From Oscillospiraceae bacterium (GTDB lineage: Bacteria; Bacillota; Clostridia; Oscillospirales; Ruminococcaceae): 14,054 bases of DNA. Positions within the stretch are counted from its first letter, which is position 1; every line of letters begins with the position of its first letter. The stretch covers positions 1 to 14,054 of the forward strand of contig CAAGEB010000084.1 of assembly GCA_900768705.1 (NCBI GenBank). Direction: 5' to 3'. Shown in pieces: positions 7,194-13,621 of this stretch. Position numbers and translations under genes: made by a program. The notes under the pieces were generated by a model, which did no database searches, was not told where the DNA came from, and worked only from the letters and a program-made list of their open reading frames with translations.

Positions 7194-7394
7194 GTACAAA
7201 ACGCGGTTCCACTTCGCTTCGGGCAAAGCCCCTCATTGTTCCTTAACGCGGAAAACGGACACGGATAATGGGACACAGCCGTTCCCCGTGTCGGCTTACG
7301 GCCGCACTTCACCAAACCCGGAATCTGCGTCGCACCCTACCGCAGCTCTCTGCATTCCGCCAATTTGCCTACTCTGACCGATCATCGCCTTTAT
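7162..7394 (-). promoter_or_regulatory. T-box riboswitch, cysteine specificity, controlling cysE-cysS
   Basis: On the minus strand the T-box core TGGAACCGCG is at 7202-7211. The antiterminator folds exactly: CGAAG, seven-base bulge UGGAACC, GCG, loop UUUUGUA, CGC, CUUCG. The competing terminator is at 7162-7193. Stem I is recognisable upstream, with a loop-E type AGUA in CAGAGUAGGC, the apical GCAGAGAGC and GGGUGC motifs, and paired CAAAUU/GGUUUG and GGAAU/AUUCC. In the specifier loop GUGAAGUGCGG, UGC (7304-7306) fits a Cys codon one base after GAA. The family mechanism is that uncharged tRNA-Cys pairs with the specifier and the bulge and permits read-through. Downstream cysE and cysS agree with cysteine specificity. 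The leader reaches to about 7482 if the element at 7395-7481 is counted. Confidence 0.93.
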
Positions 7395-7481
7395 GGTCAC
7401 CTCTAAAAACCTTGTTTGAGATAAAATCAGCAGACGCACCCTGCCGATTTTATCTGTTCAAACCGGTTTTTAGAGATGCCC
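7395..7481. mobile_element. 87-bp inverted-repeat element (MITE-like) between promoter and T-box
   Basis: A left arm of 39 nt (7395-7433) and a right arm of 41 nt (7441-7481) are near-complementary around a 7-nt loop. The ends are GGTCACCTCTAAAAACC and, on the other strand, GGGCATCTCTAAAAACC, which match at 15 of 17 positions. TTAT directly flanks both ends (7391-7394 and 7482-7485), a possible 4-bp target duplication. The left arm recurs without change at 13937-13975. Terminal inverted repeats, a flanking duplication and a second dispersed copy fit a miniature transposable element. It encodes nothing. In RNA it would form a long hairpin at the 5' end of the T-box transcript. Confidence 0.7.
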
Positions 7482-7488
7482 TTATACT

Positions 7489-7517
7489 ATTATACACTTT
7501 TTTAAGTTTATTTTCAA
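7489..7517 (-). promoter_or_regulatory. Sigma-A-type promoter of the T-box/cysE operon
   Basis: On the minus strand TTGAAA (7512-7517) and TATAAT (7489-7494) are separated by exactly 17 nt. Transcription would start near 7482, right at the edge of the inverted-repeat element, giving a leader of about 370 nt before cysE. Confidence 0.85.
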
Positions 7518-7579
7518 GCAGACCACTGTAGAATTATCCGCCTGAAAACCGCCGACTTTTATGCACTTTGCCCAATCTC

Positions 7580-7945
7580 TTATCCCAGAAGTATGATAAA
7601 AAGCGCAGCAATCAGCTTTTGATCGGCGTTTTCCCGCATAAGAATAAGGATAAGCCCTGCAATCAGCAGCATATCCTTATCGGCAAACAGCTTTTCCAAC
7701 GGATTTCCGGGAGGCTTTCCGGGCTTCGGAGGTCGTTTTCCCGCACTTCGGTAATTGCTGCAATTATCGTGTTTACCGCTGTCAAAATCACGGGAACAGT
7801 CACGGCGGGGAGGCGTATCACAGCTTTGTGAGCAGTCCCTGCGGCAGTCAGGGCTGCGGGGACAGCAGCTTTCACGGTTTTCAAAATCCCGGTTATAACA
7901 CTCAACCGCATTATATAAAGCCCGCTGAGTTGAATTCCAGACCGT
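7580..7945 (-). CDS. Small Cys-rich protein with hydrophobic C terminus, ACG in place of a start codon
   Basis: The frame is open for 121 codons from ACG at 7943-7945 to TAA at 7580. It lacks any ATG, GTG or TTG in its first 80 codons, so ordinary gene calling misses it. The product starts VWNSTQRALYNAVECYN. It has eight cysteines between residues 16 and 62 (including CC at 27-28 and C34-x3-C38-x3-C42), a Pro/Lys/Gly-rich linker (RPPKPGKPPGNP), and two hydrophobic stretches (LLIAGLILILM and LIAALFIILLG) joined by RENADQK. I recall similar D-x-LLI-type tails in small clostridial proteins of unknown function. An AGGTGAT ribosome-binding sequence overlaps the stop of the preceding gene and sits at the right distance for ACG. 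Either ACG is a real non-standard start, or a former ATG has mutated or been misread. It is the third gene of a small cluster. Confidence 0.65.
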   Translation of the reverse strand, partial: TVWNSTQRALYNAVECYNRDFENRESCCPRSPDCRRDCSQSCDTPPRRDCSRDFDSGKHDNCSNYRSAGKRPPKPGKPPGNPLEKLFADKDMLLIAGLILILMRENADQKLIAALFIILLG

Positions 7946-7954
7946 AAAATCACC

Positions 7955-8287
7955 TCATTTCCCGAAAAGTCCGCTGTCTTTAAGCAGCGGCAGCAGCGAA
8001 AACAGCTTCATCAGCCGCAGAGCAGAATCCACCTTTGGACGGTTTTCCTCCCGCAGCAGCGGCTTCAGCGCAAGCAGGAACCGTTCGTTGTCGTCGGGCT
8101 GATTGAGAGACTCGAACAGACTCAGCATTTTCAGCAGCATTTCCGGATCCAGCCCCGAGAAAAGCCCATCCTCGGGTTTTTCCGCTGCGCCCGGTTTGTC
8201 TCTGCCGCCCTCCGCTCCGTCGGGCTTTCCCGCTTCATTCTCATCGTCTTCGGCAAGCGCACGAAGAATGTCCTCGATATTGTCCAT
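7955..8287 (-). CDS. Small acidic protein of unknown function (second gene of cluster)
   Basis: I recognise no function. The 110-residue product has an acidic start (MDNIEDILRALAEDDENEAG), a Gly/Lys/Glu-rich disordered stretch to about residue 45, and a helical C-terminal part (LDPEMLLKMLSLFESL, then RFLLALKPLLREENRPKVDSALRLMKLFSLLPLLKDSGLF). From memory, this Leu-rich tail resembles a protein widespread in Oscillospiraceae. ATG 8287 is chosen over GTG 8293 because AGGAGG lies 9 nt upstream of the ATG but too close to the GTG. It follows the 76-residue gene after 21 nt and precedes the Cys-rich gene by 9 nt, so the three are probably one transcript. No signal peptide is seen. Confidence 0.85.
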   Translation of the reverse strand: MDNIEDILRALAEDDENEAGKPDGAEGGRDKPGAAEKPEDGLFSGLDPEMLLKMLSLFESLNQPDDNERFLLALKPLLREENRPKVDSALRLMKLFSLLPLLKDSGLFGK

Positions 8288-8308
8288 CGGCACCTGCCTC
8301 CTCCCCCA

Positions 8309-8539
8309 TTAATTTTTGCCGATAATCCGCATCACATCTTCCGGCGAAGCGGCGGTTTTCAGCTTATCCATAAGCTCACGGTTGGAAAGTACCTCTCTCA
8401 GCTTCTGCTTGTCGGATTGGGAAAGGGAAGCGGACAAAGCCTTTAAATCTCCCTTTTCAAGGGCTTTGCGCAGCTGTTCCGGTGATGTGCCGAGCTTTGC
8501 TCCGGCAGCTTTAAGCAGTTTGTCATAGTTTTCGTTCAT
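8309..8539 (-). CDS. Small helical protein of unknown function (first gene of cluster)
   Basis: A 76-residue basic protein predicted to be all helical: MNENYDKLLKAAGAKLG, then SPEQLRKALEKGDLKALSASL, QSDKQKLREVLSNRELMDKLKTA and PEDVMRIIGKN. It has no cysteines, signal peptide or membrane segment. I do not recognise a function. Proteins of this general layout, with a SPEQLRKAL-type helix, recur in Clostridia next to genes like the two that follow. ATG 8539 is preferred to 8578 because GGAGG lies 7 nt upstream and the extra 13 residues of the longer frame have no ribosome binding site. It is transcribed divergently from the phosphodiesterase operon. I see no strong minus-strand promoter in the 180-nt gap. 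Confidence 0.85.
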   Translation of the reverse strand: MNENYDKLLKAAGAKLGTSPEQLRKALEKGDLKALSASLSQSDKQKLREVLSNRELMDKLKTAASPEDVMRIIGKN

Positions 8540-8614
8540 TAAAAGACCTCCCATACATATTTTCCGAAAAATCTCCAAAAAATGATAAAACCCCTTTTAT
8601 TTTCCGATATTTTG

Positions 8615-8623
8615 TGTTATAAT
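8615..8623 (+). promoter_or_regulatory. Extended -10 promoter of the phosphodiesterase-biotin ligase-CYTH operon
   Basis: TATAAT at 8618-8623 is preceded by TG at 8615-8616, giving the extended TGnTATAAT form. No good -35 hexamer stands 17 nt upstream (TTTTAT at 8595-8600). Transcription would start near 8630, leaving a leader of about 90 nt. Confidence 0.55.
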
Positions 8624-8658
8624 GAAAAGTATGAGTTTTTAAAAACCCGTTTCCGCCT

Positions 8659-8678
8659 TTCCGATAATCCGTTATCGG
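8659..8678 (+). repeat. Perfect hairpin in the leader of the phosphodiesterase operon
   Basis: TCCGATAA and TTATCGGA are exact 8-nt inverted repeats around a TCCG tetraloop, 42 nt before the start codon. No T run follows, so it is not a terminator. It could be an operator or an RNA stability hairpin. Confidence 0.5.
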
Positions 8679-8719
8679 ATTGCATAAGCGGTTAAAATCC
8701 CGGTTTAAAAGGAGTTTTT

Positions 8720-9205
8720 ATGAAAATAATGGTTGTTTCCGATACCCACAAGAATTTTCAGGCACTGAAAAATGCTGTGGACAAGAACAAGGATATGGAT
8801 CTTATGATACATCTGGGCGACGGCGAACATGAGTTCGGCGATGTCCGTTCACTGAATCCCACAATCCCTATGATTTACATAGGCGGAAATGTGGATTTCG
8901 GAACTCATCGTATGACCCATGTTGTAGATGCGAAGGGAGTGAAGATTTTCTGCACCCACGGACACCTTTACAATGTTCACGATGGTCTGGATCTGCTTGT
9001 GCAGGAGGCAAAGAAAAACGGCTGCAAAATCGCACTTTACGGACATACGCACCTTTACCGCACCGAAATTGTCAACGGCGTTTTCGTGATGAACCCCGGC
9101 AGCCTCGATTCTCCCAGAAACCACAACAAGCCCACCTACGGAGTTATTCAGCTCTCGGATAACGGCGAAATTAAAATGAACATTATGGCAATGGACAGAA
9201 GATAA
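8720..9205 (+). CDS. YfcE/MJ0936-family metallophosphoesterase
   Basis: A 161-residue calcineurin-like phosphodiesterase with the full two-metal motif set: SDTHKN (Asp8, His10), HLGDGEHE (Asp34), GGNVDFG (Asn57, Asp59), FCTHGH (His80, His82) and YGHTH (His109, His111). NPGSLDSPR closes the domain. Length is typical of the family, whose members hydrolyse phosphodiester model substrates; the natural substrate is generally unknown. It is cytoplasmic. The start has AAAAGGAG about 6 nt upstream. The stop overlaps the start of the biotin ligase gene (TAATG), so the two are translationally coupled. No physiological link with biotin is evident. Confidence 0.95.
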   Translation: MKIMVVSDTHKNFQALKNAVDKNKDMDLMIHLGDGEHEFGDVRSLNPTIPMIYIGGNVDFGTHRMTHVVDAKGVKIFCTHGHLYNVHDGLDLLVQEAKKNGCKIALYGHTHLYRTEIVNGVFVMNPGSLDSPRNHNKPTYGVIQLSDNGEIKMNIMAMDRR

Positions 9206-9936
9206 TGAAGATTATTAAGCTTTCCCGGGTGGATTCCACCAACAACTACTTAAAACAGCATTTTGAGGAGCTTCCCGACGGTACCGCCGTAACTGCGGAT
9301 TTGCAGACTGACGGACGGGGTAGACGGGGACACAGCTGGTCTGCGGACAGAGGAATGCTTCCCTTGTCCGTACTGCTGAAAAATCCCCGTGAGCCGGAAA
9401 CCCTTACCCCGAGAGTGGGTCTTGCGGTGTGCGAAGCTATTGAAGCTATTGCCTCAAAGCAGAGCTTTTCTTTCTCTGTGGGGATAAAATGGCCCAACGA
9501 CCTGATTATCTCATATCACAAGGTCTGTGGTATTTTATGCGAAAGTGTGTTTTTTGGTGACAAAATAACAGCAATTTGCGGCATAGGCGTAAATATTTCT
9601 CAGAGCGAGAAATTTTTTACCGACGCCGGAATTCCCAACGGCGGTTCGCTGAAAACTCTTGCGGGATTTGAACCCGAAAGAGATGAACTGACGGAAAAGA
9701 TAGTTGAAAGTGTTCTGAACCGTGCCGCAATGCCGTTTTCCGACTGTCTTGAGGAGTACAAAAAGCGGGTTATCAATATCGGCAGGGAAGTGCGGATAAT
9801 CGGAAGCGAAGAACGGATAGCCAAGGCTGTGGATATTGCCGAAAACGGTTTCCTGATTTGTCGGGACGAAAAGGGCGAATTTGAGGTCAGCTCTGGAGAA
9901 GTGTCTGTTCGTGGAATTGACGGGTATGTGCTATGA
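9205..9936 (+). CDS. birA: Biotin--[acetyl-CoA-carboxylase] ligase, without DNA-binding domain
   Basis: A 243-residue enzyme that activates biotin with ATP and attaches it to the biotin carboxyl carrier protein or other biotin enzymes. The BPL/LplA catalytic domain starts at once (SRVDSTNNYLK). The biotinyl-AMP loop is GRGRRGHSW (37-45), and KWPND is at 95-99. The catalytic lysine in HKVCGIL is Lys106, and a BPL C-terminal domain follows (IGREVRIIGSEERIAKAVDI, EVSSGEVSVRGIDGYVL). The N-terminal winged helix of E. coli BirA is absent, so it should act as a plain ligase and not as the biotin-operon repressor. It starts inside the previous stop codon and overlaps the CYTH gene by 4 nt. Confidence 0.95.
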   Translation: MKIIKLSRVDSTNNYLKQHFEELPDGTAVTADLQTDGRGRRGHSWSADRGMLPLSVLLKNPREPETLTPRVGLAVCEAIEAIASKQSFSFSVGIKWPNDLIISYHKVCGILCESVFFGDKITAICGIGVNISQSEKFFTDAGIPNGGSLKTLAGFEPERDELTEKIVESVLNRAAMPFSDCLEEYKKRVINIGREVRIIGSEERIAKAVDIAENGFLICRDEKGEFEVSSGEVSVRGIDGYVL

Positions 9937-10493
9937 TTGAGAATGAATTCAAGCTGATGCTTACCGAAGCACAGTATAAAGCGGTTCTGGAGATGTATCC
10001 CCGGGACGAGGAAATTGTTCAGACGAATTATTACTACGACACAGCAGAGCTTTCGCTTTCGGCAGAGCATATTACCTGTCGTGTGCGGGAGATTGCGGGG
10101 GAATATTTTTTGCAGATAAAGCTGCCCGCAGGCAGGGAGTATTCCCGTGTGGAGCTTTCGGAAAAGCTGGAAGGTCTGCCCGATGATATTGCAGGAAGCA
10201 GGCTGGATAAGCTTGCGGGCGAATACCGGAGTGATTTTCCGAATGTGTCGAAGCTGGGTTCGCTTACGACAAAGCGGAGTGTAAAGCATTTCCCGGGAGG
10301 GGAGATTGACATAGACGAAAGCCGGTATTTCGGGAAAACCGACTACGAAATCGAGATTGAATTTACCGATGAAAAGGCTGCACGAAAATTGCTGGAAGAT
10401 GTGCGGAATTTAATCGGCGAAACCACCTCGGAAAGCGAGGTTTGCACAGGAAAAATTCACCGGTTTCTCGATGAATTTCGCCGCCAGAATTAA
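9933..10493 (+). CDS. CYTH-domain protein (triphosphate tunnel family)
   Basis: A 186-residue protein with the CYTH signature ExExK at the N terminus (Glu3, Glu5, Lys7 in IENEFKLML). Alternating charged strands follow that form the tunnel in this superfamily: ITCRVRE, YFLQIKL, SRVELSE, LTTKRSVKHF, GEIDIDESRYFG and DYEIEIEF. Family members bind triphosphates (thiamine triphosphate, inorganic triphosphate or nucleotides) with divalent metals. The substrate here cannot be told from sequence. The start overlaps the stop of the biotin ligase gene (ATGA), so it is the third gene of the operon. The stop is followed in frame by two more TAA codons. Confidence 0.92.
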   Translation: MIENEFKLMLTEAQYKAVLEMYPRDEEIVQTNYYYDTAELSLSAEHITCRVREIAGEYFLQIKLPAGREYSRVELSEKLEGLPDDIAGSRLDKLAGEYRSDFPNVSKLGSLTTKRSVKHFPGGEIDIDESRYFGKTDYEIEIEFTDEKAARKLLEDVRNLIGETTSESEVCTGKIHRFLDEFRRQN

Positions 10494-10500
10494 TAATAAT

Positions 10501-10528
10501 CCCGCCGATTTTACGAAATTCCGGCGGG
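10501..10528. terminator. Hairpin between convergent operons
   Basis: CCCGCCG pairs with CGGCGGG (10501-10507 with 10522-10528). ATTT and AAAT extend the stem around a TACG loop with a small bulge. It begins 7 nt after the plus-strand CYTH stop and lies 9 nt after the minus-strand ORF stop. Both exits are A/T rich (AAACTTATTTTATT plus, ATTATTATTAATT minus), so it may serve both directions, though neither tail is a clean T run. Confidence 0.6.
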
Positions 10529-10537
10529 AAACTTATT

Positions 10538-10717
10538 TTATTCAATCAAATAATTCAGCGGCAAAACACCGACCGCTGCGCATTCCCGCAGAAAACGCTC
10601 GGCTAAATCGCCAAGCTCGGCGGGATTTTTCAGGTTTTCGAGGGGTATGCAGAGAAAAAATTGCCCACAAAAATCCTCCCCGAAAATCTCGTAAATCATG
10701 CGTGTATTCAGCCACAT
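10538..10717 (-). CDS. 59-residue ORF of unknown function after gatB
   Basis: The frame begins with ATG at 10717, one nucleotide after the gatB stop (TGATATG), and ends in TAA just before the shared terminator hairpin. The product MWLNTRMIYEIFGEDFCGQF continues to ELGDLAERFLRECAAVGVLPLNYLIE. It is acidic, with two Cys and no clear membrane segment. Codon choice looks like that of its neighbours (GAG, CTG, GGC and GCC are common) and it fills the space between gatB and the hairpin. The ribosome binding site within the gatB end is weak (GGCGAG), so translation would rely on coupling. I do not recognise a family. It could be a real small gene or a decayed remnant. Confidence 0.5.
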   Translation of the reverse strand: MWLNTRMIYEIFGEDFCGQFFLCIPLENLKNPAELGDLAERFLRECAAVGVLPLNYLIE

Positions 10718-10718
10718 A

Positions 10719-12152
10719 TCACTCGCCGAGCTTTTTGCGGATATATTCTTGGATTGCCTTCGGAGAAGCTGCTCCCTTGAGTGCCTTGTTTGCCTGTCCC
10801 ATGAAGAATCCGAATACCTTCTGATCTCCGCTTTTATACTGCTCCACTGCCTTGGGATTATTTGCAATAATCTCGTCCACGGTTTTTGCCAGCAGGTCGC
10901 TGTCCTCTTTAATCCAAAGGTCGTCACGGTCGGCAATGGATTTCGGGTCACCGCCGTTTTCGATCATTTCACGGAGAATAGTTTTCGCATTCGCCTGAGA
11001 AATTTTATCGCTCTGCATAAATTCTACCAGACGGGCAAATTCCCCGCCGCCGAATTTCAGGTTGTCCATATCAGCTTCGCCGAGATTAATTCTGCGCATA
11101 AGCTCGCCTATGATGTAGTTTGCAACAGCTTTCGGGTTATCGTAAACGGCGATAGCTTCGTCAAAGAAATCGCAGATTTTCTTGTCGCCGACTATAATAT
11201 CCGCATCCGCTTTCTTTATGGAATATTCCTCCACGAAACGCTTTACACGCTGCTCGGGAAGCTCGGGGATGGAACGGCGTATTTCCTCCAGCTCCTCCTC
11301 GGTGAAAACAATGGGAGGAATGTCGGGGTCGGGGAAGTAGCGATAATCGTGAGCGTCCTCCTTTGAACGCATTGCGGTGGTTTCGCCCAGCTGCTCGTTG
11401 AAGCGGCGGGTTTCCTGAATTACACGCTCGCCGCTTTCAATGACCTCCTCCTGCCGTTCAATTTCCACTTCAATGGCACGGCTGATAGCCTTTAGAGAAT
11501 TGAGGTTTTTAAGCTCGGTACGGGTTCCCAGCTCCGCTGAACCCTTGGGAGCAATGGAAATATTAACATCGCAGCGAATAGAACCCTGCTCCATTTTGCA
11601 GTCGCAGATACCCGCATACTGTAAAAGCAGCTTGATTTTTTCAAGGAAGGCAATAACCTCGTCTGCACTGTGGAAGTCCGGCTCTGTAACAATCTCGATA
11701 AGCGGAATTCCGCAGCGGTTATAGTCTGCCAGCGACTGACGGTTTACTTCGTCGTGAACCAGCTTTCCTGCGTCCTCTTCAAGGTGAATACGGTTTATTC
11801 TGATAACCTTTTCCTCGCCGCTGACATTGATATTGACTTTTCCTGCCAGACAAACAGGTCTGGGCATCTGGGAGATCTGGTATGCCTTGGGCAGATCGGG
11901 GTAGAAATAGTTCTTTCTGTCCCATTTTGTAAAGCGGGAAATATCGCAGTTCATCACATATCCCGCCTTGATTATATACTCCACCGCCGTTCTGTTCAGA
12001 ACGGGAAGAGTTCCCGGCAGACCGCTGCACACGGGGCAGCAGCGGGAATTGGGTTCTCCGCCGAACTCTGCGGAGCAGGTACAGAAAACCTTGGATTTTG
12101 TCAGAAGCTCTGCGTGTATTTCAAGACCCATTGTGGGAAAATATGCACTCAT
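10719..12152 (-). CDS. gatB: Asp/Glu-tRNA amidotransferase subunit B
   Basis: Subunit B of GatCAB, which phosphorylates and amidates Glu-tRNA-Gln and/or Asp-tRNA-Asn so that the correct Gln-tRNA or Asn-tRNA is formed. The 477-residue product has the usual length. It starts with the cradle domain (MGLEIHAELLTKSKVFC), has zinc-type cysteines Cys24, Cys26, Cys39 and Cys42 (CTC...CPVC), DLPKAYQISQ and DYRYFPDPDIPP, and ends in the YqeY-like tRNA-binding tail (ANKALKGAASPKAIQEYIRKKLGE). GGAGG, overlapping the gatA stop codon, lies about 6 nt before the ATG. Gene order C-A-B is the common Gram-positive one. Confidence 0.98.
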   Translation of the reverse strand: MSAYFPTMGLEIHAELLTKSKVFCTCSAEFGGEPNSRCCPVCSGLPGTLPVLNRTAVEYIIKAGYVMNCDISRFTKWDRKNYFYPDLPKAYQISQMPRPVCLAGKVNINVSGEEKVIRINRIHLEEDAGKLVHDEVNRQSLADYNRCGIPLIEIVTEPDFHSADEVIAFLEKIKLLLQYAGICDCKMEQGSIRCDVNISIAPKGSAELGTRTELKNLNSLKAISRAIEVEIERQEEVIESGERVIQETRRFNEQLGETTAMRSKEDAHDYRYFPDPDIPPIVFTEEELEEIRRSIPELPEQRVKRFVEEYSIKKADADIIVGDKKICDFFDEAIAVYDNPKAVANYIIGELMRRINLGEADMDNLKFGGGEFARLVEFMQSDKISQANAKTILREMIENGGDPKSIADRDDLWIKEDSDLLAKTVDEIIANNPKAVEQYKSGDQKVFGFFMGQANKALKGAASPKAIQEYIRKKLGE

Positions 12153-12163
12153 TTTCTACCTCC

Positions 12164-13612
12164 TTAAAATTTCGGAGCAACAGGCTCAAAGCCCTGCTCG
12201 AATGCGTCGGCAATCTGGAGGATTGTCTGCTCGTCAAACCGCTTTCCGATGACGGACATTCCGATAGGCATACCCTCCGCAGTATAACCGCAGGTAGTGG
12301 AAATTCCCGGCAGGGAAGCGATGTTTACCGTTACCGTGCAGATATCTGCCTGATACATCTTGACCGGATCGTTGTCCTGAGCGCCTATTCTGTAGGCGGG
12401 CGTGGGAGCGGTGGGGGTGAGAACGGCGTCCGCAATTTCAAAAATATCGTTGTATTCCTTGATTATCTCCTGCTTCAGAGCCAGAGCTTTCTTGTAATAT
12501 GCGTCGTAATAGCCGCTGGAAAGGGCGTAGTTTCCGAGAAGAATACGGCGTTTAACTTCTTCGCCGAAGCCTCTTGAACGGCTGTCCTTGATAAGCTCGT
12601 CAAAGGTGCGTCCCTCGCCCCGGAAGCCGTACTTTATGCCGTCGAAGCGGGAAAGGTTGGAAGCTGCCTCGGCGCAGGCGATAAGGTAGTAGGCGGGGAT
12701 TGCATATTTAAGACCGGGAATGGAGCAGTCCACCAGAACGGCTCCCTGCTTTTCCAGCTGATGAGCGGCGTTCATAACGGCGTCTTTCACATCGGTGTCC
12801 ACGGCGTCGGAAAAGAATTCCTTCGGCAGGGCAATTCTCAGTCCCTTGATGGGCTGTCCCAGCTTTTCGGTGAAATCCGGGGTATCCACACGGGCAGAGG
12901 TTGCGTCGTGGCGGTCGTAACCGCAGATTGCGTTAAGCATAATCGCGCAGTCACGGGCGTCGGAGCAGATGGGACCTATCTGGTCAAGGGAGCTTGCGAA
13001 AGCTACAAGACCGTATCTGGAAACCCGTCCGTAGGTAGGCTTAATTCCGGTGACTCCGCAGAAGGAAGAGGGCTGGCGGATAGAACCGCCGGTATCGGAG
13101 CCGAGAGCCGCAGGAGCCAGCGAAGCCGAAACTGCCGCAGCCGAGCCGCCGGAAGAGCCTCCCGGAACACATTCAAGGTTATACGGATTGCGGGTTTTCG
13201 CAAAAGCGGAGGTCTGGGTGGAGCCGCCCATTGCAAATTCGTCCATGCTTGTCCGACCGAGAAGAACATAGCCCTGACTGTTCAGCATATCAATAACGGT
13301 GGCGTTGTACGGAGGAATGAAATTTTCAAGCATTCTGCTTGCGCAGGTGGTGCGCACGCCGTCAATGCAGATATTGTCCTTTACTGCAAGGGGAATACCC
13401 GTGAGAGCCGAAGCTTTTCCCTCGTCAATGAGCTTCTGCGCATTTTCGGCGTCGGCAAGCGCCTTTTCCTTGGTTACGGTGATGTATGAAAGCAGCTCGC
13501 CGTCCTTTTTGCCTATTCTGTCCAGATATTCTCCGCAAAGCTCCGGAGCGCTGATTTCCTTTGAATCCAGTGCCTTTCGCAGGTCACGGATTTTTGCTCT
13601 TGTTATGTCCAT
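12164..13612 (-). CDS. gatA: Asp/Glu-tRNA amidotransferase subunit A (glutaminase)
   Basis: Subunit A hydrolyses glutamine and channels ammonia to GatB. The 482-residue product belongs to the amidase signature family. The Ser-cisSer-Lys triad is visible: Lys78 (LAVKDN), Ser153 (PGGSSGGSAAA) and Ser177 (GSDTGGSIRQP). These sit one residue before the S. aureus GatA positions Lys79, Ser154 and Ser178. GVTGIKPTYGRVSRYGL and DQIGP are also present. Length is normal, and the GVRTTC and GRTSMDEFAMGGST motifs support GatA over a general amidase. AGGAGG lies about 5 nt upstream of the ATG. It follows gatC after 9 nt. Confidence 0.98.
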   Translation of the reverse strand: MDITRAKIRDLRKALDSKEISAPELCGEYLDRIGKKDGELLSYITVTKEKALADAENAQKLIDEGKASALTGIPLAVKDNICIDGVRTTCASRMLENFIPPYNATVIDMLNSQGYVLLGRTSMDEFAMGGSTQTSAFAKTRNPYNLECVPGGSSGGSAAAVSASLAPAALGSDTGGSIRQPSSFCGVTGIKPTYGRVSRYGLVAFASSLDQIGPICSDARDCAIMLNAICGYDRHDATSARVDTPDFTEKLGQPIKGLRIALPKEFFSDAVDTDVKDAVMNAAHQLEKQGAVLVDCSIPGLKYAIPAYYLIACAEAASNLSRFDGIKYGFRGEGRTFDELIKDSRSRGFGEEVKRRILLGNYALSSGYYDAYYKKALALKQEIIKEYNDIFEIADAVLTPTAPTPAYRIGAQDNDPVKMYQADICTVTVNIASLPGISTTCGYTAEGMPIGMSVIGKRFDEQTILQIADAFEQGFEPVAPKF

Positions 13613-13621
13613 AGCTCCTCC

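Noticed and set aside
7202..7217. tRNA-like GGTTCCACTTC motif on the plus strand
   Set aside because: It resembles a T-arm but no cloverleaf can be built around it. On the minus strand it is the T-box antiterminator core.
7073..7315. 80-codon minus-strand ORF beginning at 7315
   Set aside because: It runs through the T-box stem, antiterminator and terminator. The RNA structure explains the sequence and no protein-like pattern is seen.
7663..7953. 96-codon minus-strand ORF beginning ATG at 7953
   Set aside because: It overlaps the 121-codon Cys-rich frame. The other frame gives a coherent protein with Cys motifs and a hydrophobic tail and continues to a stop at 7580, while this one looks like a shifted reading of it.
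10698..13489. Several plus-strand ORFs opposite gatB and gatA (for example 10698-11366 and 12761-13489)
   Set aside because: They are antisense to well-recognised amidotransferase genes and show no independent coding signal.
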